Positions 33,317 to 44,104 of a DNA stretch of 64,000 bases are shown here, piece by piece. This stretch comes from Gigaspora margarita (Eukaryota; Glomeromycota; Glomeromycetes; Diversisporales; Gigasporaceae). Made by a program: the position numbers and the translations under genes. Numbering within the stretch: the first letter of the stretch is position 1; every line of letters starts with the position of its first letter. The stretch lies in the NCBI GenBank assembly GCA_009809945.1, contig WTPW01000983.1, positions 200,530-264,529 of the forward strand. Reading direction: 5' to 3'. The notes below the pieces were generated by a model. That model searched no databases, had not been told where the DNA came from, and saw only the letters and a program-made list of their open reading frames with translations.

Positions 33317-34291
33317 TTTTTTTTTTTTGTATCAAAGTTATCGCTATGGTATGAAGGCGTTTATTCAAGCTTCCGGATCAAGGGTGCCTTCAAGGGCACC
33401 CGATATTTGTTACATTGATGAGAGTACAACTAGCCACACGTACAACTTTTGGTTGTCTAATTTAAATAGTCTGCCCGAAGGTTCTATACTAATTGCCATA
33501 CCTGTAACCTGACTAGGGGGTTACCTATTTAAACCCTCTGGTCCATGCTTCGCCTATCAATCCTACTTGTATCACCGGTACAGTCCCCGATACATAAATC
33601 AGTTGAGGCTAGTCCCGGATTCTATGTGAACTCCCTTAGGACTAATTTATTATCGCGGTACACTTGGTAGAGCAGTCCCTGTCCCACACAGGTATTACCT
33701 GCACTTTGGTAACTTATGCTATAGCTTTACCCATATACTTGCAGTTAGGGCTAATCATTAAACCGCTACCGTTACCTACTTCTGCTTTTGTGAGGTTCAC
33801 TTCAATCCTGATACCCACCACAACCTTCCTATCGGTTCTTCCTCAGTATCCCAAACTTCCAAACCAGTTAGCCCGGAAGGGTCAGTTGGCCCGGCTTTAG
33901 GTGCCGAATGGGCTCTCTCTTCTTGGTACATGCTGCTAAAACACATGTCCTTTTCCTCTGGTGCGACTCTAGCGGCCAGGTTGGTGGATCCCATCCTTGA
34001 GGATCTTGTCGTCCGGTTCTCTGGCTCCAGTTTCTGATATTCCAATTATGATTAGCATCGTCAAAGATTTTTGCTACTTCCTCACTCAGGACTTTCAAAC
34101 GGGTATCCATTTTCCAATCCTTGAATTTTGTGCGCCCGGCGGCTCCCATTCAAGATGGTGTACCAAAGGACCAACGAGAAGAAATGGTGCCATAACACAG
34201 ACCTATTTTCTAAACCGTCGCTAGTGGGATTTGAACCCTAGACCTGACGCTTGGGGTGACAACTTACCAACTTCTCTAAGTCGCCATACCC
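33317..34291 (-). mobile_element. Full-length-looking tRNA-headed retroposon, about 975 bp
   Basis: It lies between copies of TATTTGGCTTTTAATTTTT (33301-33319) and TATTTGACTTTTAATTTTT (34292-34310), a duplication of about 18 bp. On the minus strand it begins with a tRNA-like head (about 34291-34210: GTATGGCGACTTAGAG, then GGGTTCAAATCCC as box B) and ends in an A tail (33317-33328 as T). That is SINE architecture, but the length is two to three times the norm. Base composition is near 45-50 percent GC in a surrounding of about 25 percent. On the minus strand, 33797-34149 has protein-like composition in two overlapping frames; origin unknown. Confidence 0.8.
34209..34291 (-). other. tRNA-like head of the retroposon (internal pol III promoter)
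   Basis: Read on the minus strand, a box A-like TGGCGACTTAGAGAAG is followed about 40 bases on by GGGTTCAAATCCC, matching the box B consensus. The acceptor and anticodon stems are imperfect, so this is a tRNA-derived promoter and not a working tRNA gene. Confidence 0.7.
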
Positions 34292-35241
34292 TATTTGACT
34301 TTTAATTTTTACTTTTAGTGAATATATTTTGTTAATAAAATTTTAATCTTATTAAACGTAAAAATTAAAAACCAATTAATAAAAAGTTCTCCAATTTTGT
34401 TGTAAATTTCAGAGAATACGTATTTGATCTCCTAAATAAGTTTACTTAATTGATGATCCGCTAGTCAACTGAAGAAATTTTTATATAATAATGTGACACA
34501 GATCACATATACATAAGGCACGAATTGAAATTTTGAGGTGATAAGTAAACTTAACAAATTTAAAATAAACTTTTACACAAAAGTAGTACAATCGATAAAG
34601 CAGTACTACGAGGTTTTAATATTGAAACTATAAAGTATAAAACGTTTTCTTTGAAAAGTTTACTTTGGGTGAAAACGGCATTTCCTATACTTCGTATATT
34701 TAGATTACTTAAATATATACATATAATTAACCTCTTATTTAATGCATATATTTTACTCCTAACTTCAAAAGCAGAATAGAAAGCGTGAATCCTGTTTTGA
34801 CGATGCTTAATAGTCTAAGTTTATAGATTTAAAAATGTTATCACTATAAACAAATGGGTAACGCCAAGAGAAACTCGGCTCTGATCATACAAAATTTATA
34901 TGATCAGAATCGGGTTTCTCTTGGTGTTGCCCAAATACAAAACAAATGCAAAATAGCACTAACGTATATTAATACCTGTTCTCTCCTCATATAAATATAA
35001 ATTAGAAGCTTTGGTGATGCACTTTCATAACACCACACCGACTTCTTTGGTTCTTTGATTTACACTTTGCAAGAACATCACGCTGATTTCTTCGGACCTT
35101 GGTTGGGAAAATCTTGGATCAAACGCTGGGATTAGAAGATGCGCTCTTCAAGGACAAGGACAACATGTTTATTTAAACCTTGTTTTTATAAACGCAGATA
35201 AAGCAATTGCAGATACAACACATTGTTTCTTTGGTAGAATT

Positions 35242-35341
35242 GTTAATGGAGCACTCCATCAATAATAAAACATATAGCCCACTCTGGAACACTCCAGAAT
35301 TGGGCTATATATTTTAGTATAGTCTGAAGTACTCCATTAAC
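35242..35341. mobile_element. 100-bp MITE
   Basis: The ends GTTAATGGAGCACTCC and GAAGTACTCCATTAAC are inverted repeats. Inside, CATATAGCCCA...TGGGCTATATA also pairs. It is a compact hairpin element inserted between the loose direct repeats; no duplication was resolved. Confidence 0.65.
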
Positions 35342-35813
35342 AACCCTATCTTCGGGTCTTTATAGTAATNAACTTGGATCAGGATGAGAACAGGAATTGG
35401 CAGGTGTGCTTTGCAAGAAGGTATGTTGACTTTGAGTCTCAAGATCATCATACTAACTTTTTTTGATCTTGGTTGGAATATCCTTGGATCAAAAGGTGGA
35501 AAAACAATAGCAGGAACACTTTGCAATAACAANGTGCTGGATTTTTTNGATCAAGGGGAATGNATCAGCAGATGTACTCATAATAACTCNGATTATTTTG
35601 TGAAATAAATCNTCTANGAAATGTGTTTATAATTGTCTNTGAAATAAGTTATGGATTAGAATNACCTAGCGTCAACTGTATTAACCGTTTAATTTAATCA
35701 GCACTTAGATAATCTTGTCCGTCTCAACTAGTTTGGATGGCAGTAAAATGATTAAATGATTCCTATCCCTAAAAGAAGGTATCTATGAAGTAATCGCCTA
35801 TGAGGTGTGCAAC

Positions 35814-36048
35814 CAGTGTCTGAAATTGGGTTGCGGAGTCTGCGGACCGCAACAAATTTTAAATTTCTGCAACCAAAATCTGAAGTGCATATGCAAATTC
35901 CGCACATAAATTTGCAAATTTTACTTATAAATTTTGATGAAATGCTTATACGCGCAACTAAATTTTTATAAATTCTTATAATCCGCAACTATTTTTTTTT
36001 ATTTAGTTGCAGCCCGCAACTAATTTAAAAATTGAATTTCAGACACTG
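35814..36048. mobile_element. hAT MITE, 235 bp, perfect 8-bp duplication
   Basis: TGTGCAAC occurs on both sides (35806-35813 and 36049-36056). The ends CAGTGTCTGAAATT and its exact complement AATTTCAGACACTG bound an interior with repeated CCGCAACTA words. Confidence 0.95.
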
Positions 36049-37080
36049 TGTGCAACATTGGGTTTGATTTAGAGTTAGGTTTTAATTAGAAATAGAATTG
36101 TGTTTGGGGTTAGAAATAGTTTTTTTTTATTTAGAAATAGGGCCATTAGTATTAAAATGAGATCAGTTTTTGGTTGAAAGTGAATTAAATTACGTGGTAT
36201 GTGTTTAGCTAGTGATTGAGTTAGTGTTCAATCATTATGGTGTTATTAATTACCGGTAGACCATTTTTGAGAACCGATAGATGGATGATAATATGATTGA
36301 TAATATAATTGAAATATGCTTATGTATTTTTTTTCTCAATGTGATTAATTAAAATTAAAATATTGGTTTCAATTGATGCTTGAGTAAACATCTTAAATAC
36401 AATTCAGCGATTATGATTTTTACAAATCGACATAAAAAAAAAATNAAAACGATNGATTANGAAAGGATAAAGCAATCTATAATGCTTCTAAATTCTGTTT
36501 CTTTTTCAGAATTTACTACAAACCAACAGAACACAAACNTGCCCTTTTTTATTTGTAGTGAAGATTTTAGCATAAAAAACAAGNTAATAATTCGTCGATA
36601 TTGGTAATGACTTTAAAGATCCATAACGATAATGATAATTAAAAAGAGTGAAGTGCTTGAACAATTATTTTCCTAATCAATCAATGAAAAATTTCGACCA
36701 ATAAGTGCAGCTCTATGATAAAAAAAAGATGTTTAGGGCTCCATTTCTCATTGATTTGGTTAAAAAAACTTTCACTAAAAGAATTTTTCTGATGTATTAA
36801 ACTTTCATTAGTGTTTATTCATTGGAATAATCAATACAATTAGTTCGTTAAACTATTTTTTTTTACTTATATCTGACAGATTGATTAGAGTATTTTAAGT
36901 TGGCAAGTTCTAAACTTGCTAAATTTTGGTTTATATACATTAATGGGTTGCGATTCTAACTGGCAGGTAGGTTCTAAACTAAAACATGTAGGTGGGTTTT
37001 AACTTACAGATAGGTTTTAAACCAAAGAGTGGTGTTAATTCTTAATTAGCATGTGGGTGATTTGAGTTTTAAAATAATAA

Positions 37081-37233
37081 GGGGAGTAACAAAAATCAGG
37101 TGATTTTTTAGGAAGGGGAGGGGGTAAAAAAAGTTGAAATTATATATAAGAACCTGACTATATATATATTAAAGAAGAGGGAGGGAGTGTAGGTCTTTGA
37201 TAAAAAATAATTAGATGATTAATGACATGGTCC
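37081..37233. mobile_element. PIF/Harbinger-type MITE, 153 bp
   Basis: The ends GGGGAGTAACAAAAATCAGG and, from the right, GGACCATGTCATTAATCATC are flanked by TAA on both sides. Sister copies at 51493-51640 (opposite orientation) and 62202-62353 share the TATATATAAGAACCTGAC centre. Confidence 0.9.
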
Positions 37234-38286
37234 TAATGGATTGAAAAGTTTCAAACCGCGTGTAAATAGGTTCAGAATCATTAGTGGGCTTCGAATTGCT
37301 AATCTCAGTAGGTTTTTTATTTTGAATGACTTCTGGTTTAGAGTTGTGAGTAATGCGAGTAGGTTTTGAATAAGTAAAAATATAAATATAATATGTATGA
37401 AAAAATAAACCGTGTTATATATATAGGTATAATATCAGATATTATATTTGCTACGTCAGTACGTACAGTATGTAAAATTTTTACATTTCTATATTAGATA
37501 TTTTATTAATTAAACTGCGTCATATTTACTTAGTAATTGCAGATCATTTTCTTCAGGTGACTCACAGATCATCAATTAAGCAACTTTAATTGATTTACTT
37601 AGTAAAGTTTGGACTTTACTATATAGCAACTTTCATCGATCGTGAGTAGCTTATTTTTGGATCAAAGATATTTTTGAGTTTTTGACCAATAGAAGAAATA
37701 GTTTATTTTTGGAAGTAGCTTATTTTTGGCAATATACAATATTTATATTACTATATGCTTCCAAAAATAAGCTACCTTTTTTGGACGATTTTGGACACAA
37801 AAAATCTGGGTTGCTTATTTTTGGATAAAATCAATTTTTGGTTAATCGCCAATAGTATCTATATAGTAAAATCTAAATTCTACTATATAAATTCATTATT
37901 TGCGCTTAAGTAAACTTATTTGGAAGACCAAACTACATTTACCATATATGTCCAAAAATAAGCTACTATCTAAAATAAGCTACCTCCTGATTTTTTTCAA
38001 AAATCTTAAAAAATCTATTAGTAGTTGCTACATATAAAAGTCTAAATTTTCCTAAGTAAATCTCAAAAGTGCCATTAAGTAAACTTGTTCAGAACATCAA
38101 AATACACTTATAGTAAAAATTTGATATCATTTGACATCTTTTTATTAGTATATTTTTTAATCTTTTTAAAAATTTCAATATTTCAAAAATAAGCTATCCC
38201 ACATTTTTTTGTGTAATTTTTTGGCCAAAAAAGGTAGCTTATTTCGAACACATATGGTATCCTGAAAGTTTCATCAAAATATGATT

Positions 38287-41200
38287 CTGTAGTGCACTGG
38301 CCAAAGTATCCTTCTTTTTCAATACCTCCTATTACAAAGTACCCCGGTGCAGATCACGAAATCTCTATTAATTAAATATGGTTTTTTTTAAAATTTTTAG
38401 ACTGCTCATTGTAAATGCAAAGTATATATATGTTTAAAAATTTTTTTTGCAACACTAACCTGCTGCTGTATAATATACCCAGGTCTTTTGTAAGTTTTTT
38501 TATAGGTACTGTATAGCCATGGAATAATGCTTATGGGCGTTAATTTGAAAATTGAACCCCCAAAAAAGCATATGTGATTTCGAATTATCGCCCATGGGCA
38601 TCCCGAATTAATGTGCACCCTCATATTAAAAATTATATCTCATGACTTAAATCACGAAACAACCAAATGCATACCTAGTACGTCTATGTATTAGCGAAAC
38701 TCAAGCATTATCCTATATTAATTATATATTTGATAAATTTTTATTTTAATTATTGCAGCCAAGTTATATCCTGAGTAAATATAAGCAAAAATTTATTGAA
38801 AAAGTACAATTAATATATTATTAGCGTAAGTAGCTGATATGTTAGTTGTACTTTTTCAGTAAATCTTCATTTATGCATTATTTAACTTATGCTCTACTGG
38901 TAAAAAAAACTTTAATCCAAACTTTAGCAATAAATGCATGCATTATATTTATATTTTTTAATTAATATTATTTAATCATTACTTTTATTTAATTTATAAT
39001 AATAAGTAAGGGGGTATAAATTAAGTAATTATTACTTAATTATTACATTGCCCATCTCTACTTATATTCAATTCCAAATATAATGCCATATTTTAAGCAC
39101 ATACTGTCAAGTTTATTTATATTATTTATAATATTCTTATTGGTTAGTCCAACCCTCAATTATATTTAATAACTCATTAAAAAAGAAAAAAAAATATTAT
39201 TTAAAAAATTTCTTTTTTTTTAAAAAAAAAAAAGATACACTATTGTAATAAATAGAGACCGTGTATTAATTTTGCAGTTAAATTCTATGACAGCTATCAA
39301 TAAATAGAAGATAAGTAAATTTGTTTTGTGCTTTTTTTGTCTTTCTAACAATTTAGTATTTAATAATTCTATTACCTTATCAATTATTCAATCAATGTCC
39401 ATCATATTTTCAGGGTCATCGTCTGACACATTTTCACCGTAAAGTTCATCTTCATGCTCATTGTCAAGTTTATTATTAGGATTTGATTCATTATTTATAT
39501 CATTCTGATTTGATGGTCCATCATCTTCTTCCTCAGAAAAAACCATCTCATTCATATGGTTTGCAAGAATAGCTTAAAGATGGCTTGTTATCTTGTCATC
39601 TTCAATAGCATCAGGGTTAAGTGTAAGCCCGGCTGCTTCAAAAGACCTAGCCAAAAGATCTGTACTCATTTTCCTCTATGTTTCAGAAACCCATTCACAT
39701 ACCAAGTCATAAGATGCTCTCTTGAGGTTTCCTTTTTTAGTAAGCCTGCCTTTTTCTTCATCCATCCCTTTTTCACCTTCGCATCATGGTATTTTTAAAT
39801 GGCTTGTTTACTGATACATTGGGTAGTTGCAAAATGCAGATGGTTCTACTGGGTATCTCTAGTATATCTAAGCCCTCCTAAACAAAAAGAATTTTAATTT
39901 TAAAAAATTAACTAGTAATTTAGATTCAAATTAAAATCCTACCATATTTAATGCTTTAACCACATTGTTATGAATATAACTATGGTGGCAATCATGCTTT
40001 TACTTTTAAAAAACCCATTCAGTCTGGCCTGAATAACTCGTGGAATATAAGTAGAGATCATCAAATCTCCTATCATATTTGCACAAGGTGCTATGGTTAC
40101 TACAACATCTCGTGAAAACTTGCTCTTTGGTTTTTTTTTAATTTGAAAATTACAGTAGGCAAAAGTTTTTCTCCAGATGCTGTATAGCCCAGAACTACTG
40201 TAAAATATAATTTTTCATTCCCTGTAGTCCTAATTGAAACTTCACAACTTCAAAATCGATTGTTGTATTTCGGGCATATCAAACCATATTGGTGTTTCAT
40301 CAAAAGAGATAATAAATTTTTTTTCAAAGTTCTTTGTTTTTTCATATGAAGTTTGAAAAAATTCTTGAACAACTATAGGCATATCTTCTGGAAGTTTTTG
40401 TGCGTATTGTATCTGAACACGTTCTACCAATTTATTCTGTCGCATGAAATATTTAACCTAACCAGTAGAGAATTTTGCTTCTTGAATATCTAGTGTCTTT
40501 CCTAATTCTCTTGCCTTTCTTCCAATCATAGAAGTAGTAACTACCATTCTTTTTTTCTGTTTTTTTTGAACATATTTTACTAATTCTTCTTTAACTATAG
40601 GGTACATAGCTTTTTGACCATGTTCAGGAAAAGTTCATATCTTCTCAATACTTAAGTTTTGATCATTTTTAATAGCCTCAAATTCTTTTTTTTGCTTTTT
40701 CCATTTTTGAACATGTCTTCGATCGACTTAATAGAACAAGAACGCCTTATTATTAGAAGTTTCTTTAGTATATTATATCATGTTAAGCTTAAACAAAATA
40801 GTGTAGCTTTTTTTTTCCTATGTTTGTAGATATAATTTAGACTGAAGCAAAAAAAAGATCACATTTATTTAAATAATACTAGGGCCAGGAGCATTATTTT
40901 AATAACAGTTTTGTGACATAGTCCAAAGCATTATTTTAATGACAGTTTCGTGACATATAAAAATCGAAGAAAAAAAAAGATTAAAAAGATTAAAAGAAAA
41001 AAAAAAGATCAAAAAGATCAAAAAAAATTAACCAACAAGCTGTTGAAGCTATAAAATAGCTTCAAAGCCAATGTCCTGCTCAAGAAGGTTAATTGTCATA
41101 GTAAAAGTGTCGTAAATCATAAATAGAATTAAAAATTTTTTTTTCTTTTTAACTCAACTTGAAAAAAAGGATATAAATCGATACTATTAAGGAAAGTAAT

Positions 41201-41692
41201 TGTTTTTCTTTAATCGATAAGAAAAAAGTAGGATCATTATAGTGTTTCATGTTTGTAATAAACTTGGTAATTCAAAGGACATAAGGGAAAAAATTAAAAA
41301 AAATAGAAGTTCAAAAAAACCCAGCAAATCAAAAAAAAAATTAGAATTGCTTTTTTTTTTAAGCGAATTCTTTTTATAAATGGCGATAATAAGGTAATTG
41401 TTGATGATTTAATAAGGTAATTGTTTTACGTACAATAAAAATCTAAGTTGATAAAAATTTAATCAGGTTTTTTGAAACACTATCAGCAGGTTAGGTAGTA
41501 CTACATATAGAGCACATGTGTGTTATTTTAAAAATTGTTAGATCTGAAAAATTGACCCCTATTTCAAAATAACATATATGGGCATACTCGAAATAATGCA
41601 CAGGTCAATTAATTAATGTGCAGGTGAGCGCTATTATACAGCTATACAGTAAATTGCATTGTACCCTGGGTACTTTGGTCAGTGCACTACAG
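38287..41692 (-). mobile_element. Pogo/Tc5-like DNA transposon, 3.4 kb
   Basis: The ends CTGTAGTGCACTGGCCAAAG and, from the right, CTGTAGTGCACTGACCAAAG are inverted repeats of at least 20 bp differing at one base. The region within carries a DDE transposase on the minus strand. The right flank is TA but the left is TT, so the exact border may be a few bases off. It is the only DNA transposon in the window with recognisable coding sequence. Confidence 0.85.
39400..40745 (-). pseudogene. Decayed pogo/Tc5-type DDE transposase
   Basis: Minus-strand order: a basic N-terminal segment (RRHVQKWKKQKKEFEAI, about 40720), then a CENP-B-like DNA-binding helix-turn-helix region (SMIGRKARELGKTLDI, about 40530). 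The catalytic core follows, with its first acidic motif in FIISFDETPIWFDMP (about 40290) and then TTGNEKLYFTVVLGYTASG (about 40200), the standard DDE_1 block. The later part (LPNVSVNKPF near 39810) and an acidic tail (EEDDGPSNQNDINNES, about 39530) are in other frames. The enzyme would cut and rejoin the element's ends at TA sites. Several in-frame stops and at least three frameshifts show it is dead. The longest intact piece is 67 codons (40445-40242). Confidence 0.85.
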
Positions 41693-42543
41693 TACTTTTT
41701 ATTATTTGACTTAATTTTTATGTTTAACGAATATATTTTGTTATTAAAATTTTAGTCTCTTCATTGAACATAAATATTAAATTCCAATTAATAAAAATTT
41801 CTTCAATTTCATTGTAAATTTTAAAGTATATGTATTATGATTTTCTGAATAAGTTTACTTAAAAGATTTTAATCGATTTGTTTAGTAAAATTTGGACTTT
41901 ACTATATAGAAACTTTCATCGATCATGGTTAGCTTATTTTCAGGTCAAAGATATTTTTGTATTTCTTGACCAAAAGAGAAGGGGTAGTTTATTTTTGGAG
42001 GTAGCTTATTTTTGGCAATATACAGTACTCAAATGCAAACTAGTTTGCAAACTTCAAACTCAAACCCAAATCAAACTCAATTTTAACTAAAAAGTTGGCT
42101 TCAAATCAAACTCAAATATTTTTTTTAATGCTAGTTTGAGATCAGGTTTGATTTGAAATGGGTTTGTAGGAACCCTAAATAGTTATGTGATAATGTATAT
42201 TAAAGTTTACATAATAAGGTCTATATTTTACCAAACTGAAAATGGATAAAGCAATAAATTATTATACTATCCAAAATTTTTCAATGAATAAGAACAAATA
42301 AATTGTTATCTATATCAACTAACTAACAATTAAATATTTATGACTTAATTATTTTTAATTGCAATATTGATAAAGATAATTTTTTATTACTTTATATATT
42401 TACATAGAGAACATATCTTTTAAGCTTAATGTTCTCAAAAAAAATTTAATAGAGAACATTTTAAATTTTGTAAATGTTCTCAGATTAAAAGTAATGTTCT
42501 CATGAGAACATGAGAACATAAGATTTTCAACACTAAGAAGCAC

Positions 42544-44100
42544 CACTATCAATAATAGCTTGGTAGAGTTTATATTAAAGGAAAATATTACACTTGACAG
42601 GTGTAGTATAAGCAGGAGTTTGAACAATATTAGCATTCTTGGCTTCTCTATAGAGGTGAGCAGCCAAAGCACTTCTAATAGATAAGTTATTAAGCAATAT
42701 TTTCCATTTATTAGTAGTAAGAGAGGGTATCTGAGTTTGGTTTTGTATAAGTCAATTAACACTATGGTAATAAAGAGAAAATAACTAATTAGAAAAATTC
42801 TGGTATGAGCAATAATTGTCATTATTTTGATTTCTATTATTATCCCTGAATCAATCTCTAGGACGAGAATTATTATGACTACAAGAGCGATTCCTGTTAT
42901 TAAAATCATAGTTAGAAGAACGACTATTCTGGTCTCTATTTTGATTATTATTCTAGTTCTGGTTATTATTATTGTAATAAAAATTAGACCCTTGTCATTG
43001 GTTCTGTTTTTTGCTATTATAATTACAAATACAATGTTTAGTGCATTCACAATAATAGCAAATAAGAGGCTTTTTCATTTGAGAAGTTTGGGTACAGTTT
43101 TTAGTGTAATTAACAGAAGAGGGGGTAGTAGTGGTCTGTGTTTGGGCTAAATTAATACTAAGCTTAACAATTTGATCAGTAAGTTGTTGAATGGCTTGGT
43201 TAGTGTTAGTTGTAGAAGTAGTCATTAACTTTTTAGTTTCCTATTAGAGGGTCCTTCAATAGCAGCAGCCAGATCATTAGATACAGCAGCTTGAATATTA
43301 ACTGCATACTCAGAACACAATCTTTAAATAAAAAGTTGTTTAACAAAATCTGCTGAAAAATGATTGTCTGGGTTCACTTTTCTTTATAATATTCAGAACT
43401 CATTAACATATTTATCCATAGTTTTAGTAGATCCTTGTTTAATATCAAAAAGTTGTTTTTGCCATACAGTCTTTTGTTTAGTAGTATAAAAATAGGCTTT
43501 AAAAAGATATTAGAAACTTCGATTCTGCTGGCCATCATTATTAAAAACATTTGGTTGGGGTTCAATGATTGATACCAGTCTAAAGCAACTCCTTTAAGAT
43601 ACATAGGAGCAAGCTGGAGTTTTCTTTTATTACTCTATCAGTTGGCAGTAGCAGCTCTTCTAAATTCCTTTAGCTAGTTAGCAGGGTCTTGGGTTCTGTT
43701 ACTATAAAAATCTGTAACTGTGATAAGTGTTTTCTCAGAGCCTTGTTCAAGAGCAGCAACAAGATCTCTCATTGCTTGAGTAGCAGCTTGTAAAGCAATA
43801 TCTGCCATGTTAATAGGTGAATTAGGAGGTAAGATAGAGTTTAATTCTGCTACAAAAGGTTGTAAATTTAGTTCCTCGTATTGTTAAGGTAAGTTAGGTC
43901 TAATAATAGTAGTTTCTTGGTTTTGAGTATAATAATCAAGAGAGTCAGTTAAATTAAGATAGTTAGGAGAAGGAGTATTAGATAATAGAGGTGTATAGTA
44001 TGAGGTAATGTCTATGTCTAAATTAACAGAAAGATAAAATTTAACTATAAAAAGGGTGGAGGATTAGTAGTACAAGTAGTAGAAGCATCAGAAATATTTT
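42544..44100 (-). mobile_element. Gypsy fossil: gag with CCHC-like knuckle, and protease start
   Basis: The minus-strand frame at 43604-43374 reads YLKGVALDWYQSLNPNQM, a capsid-type gag segment. 43225-42995 is a threonine-rich stretch followed by CYYCECTKH, a zinc-knuckle-like motif. Near 42545 the DSGAS motif of the protease directly abuts the hAT nest. The coding sequence is broken throughout. Confidence 0.85.
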
Positions 44101-44104
44101 AAGT

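Larger units (their letters stand above)
34450..37575. mobile_element. TTAA-flanked non-autonomous element, 3.1 kb
   Basis: The ends TTGATGATCCGCTAGTCAAC and, from the right, TTGATGATCTGTGAGTCACC match for about 30 bases. TTAA flanks both ends (34446-34449 and 37576-37579), the target of piggyBac and Kolobok elements. No transposase was recognised. The interior has a pair of loose direct repeats with TTGCAAGAA and CTTGGTTGG...CTTGGATCAAA words (35080-35150 and 35410-35510), several ambiguous bases, and three small nested MITEs. Confidence 0.7.
33075..37740 (+). repeat. Palindromic CCAAAAATAAGCTACC-family element, split by a retroposon and a TTAA element
   Basis: The left part 33075-33316 (AAAATAAGTTACC TTTTTTGGACG) and the middle 34311-34445 match the consensus order. 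The right part 37580-37740 ends GAAGTAGCTTATTTTTGGC, the complement of the left terminus. The shared blocks are GTAACATAATAAAGTCTAAA, AAGTAGACTTGTTTGGAAG and CATCGATCGTGAGTAGC. Without its two insertions it would be about 0.6 kb. No coding capacity. Confidence 0.75.
37755..42028 (+). repeat. Second palindromic CCAAAAATAAGCTACC-family element, split by a pogo element
   Basis: It starts TTCCAAAAATAAGCTACC and ends GGAGGTAGCTTATTTTTGG, with the same internal blocks as the copy just upstream. A further partial copy (about 37950-38245) sits within its left arm, bounded by CCAAAAATAAGCTACT and AAGGTAGCTTATTTCG. The pogo-like transposon at 38287-41692 lies in the middle. Confidence 0.7.
32790..42177. 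mobile_element. hAT element B nested in A, 9.4 kb
   Basis: The ends are TAGGGTTCTGAAGTTTGATT and, from the right, TAGGGTTCCTACAAACCC. The flanks are GATAGTTA and AATAGTTA (7 of 8). The two surviving rims (about 32790-33000 and 42030-42177) are built of TTTGATTTGAGTTTGA words in both orientations, like the hAT MITE at 61978-62418. The middle is later insertions. Confidence 0.75.
32047..42535. mobile_element. hAT element A: 10.5 kb nest, AGAAGCAC duplication
   Basis: The flanks AGAAGCAC (32039-32046 and 42536-42543) are identical. The ends CAGTATTGGAAATC...TATGTTCTCAT and, from the right, TAGTGTTGAAAATCTTATGTTCTCAT match, with a 12-base insertion in the left end. The element's own sequence, rich in ATGTTCTCA/TGAGAACAT words, survives only at the rims (32047-32780 and 42180-42535). 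Everything between came later. A CT-rich run lies at 32150-32300. No transposase is seen. Confidence 0.85.

Noticed and set aside
34209-34291. Possible tRNA gene
   Set aside because: Box B is excellent, but the stems are poor and the sequence continues directly into a poly(A)-tailed, duplication-flanked element. It is a SINE-type head.
42400-43050. 216-codon minus-strand frame rich in Ile/Leu
   Set aside because: It lies in another frame across the gypsy gag/protease remnant and the hAT end. Composition follows the AT-rich, IT/II-repeating DNA, and no domain is seen.
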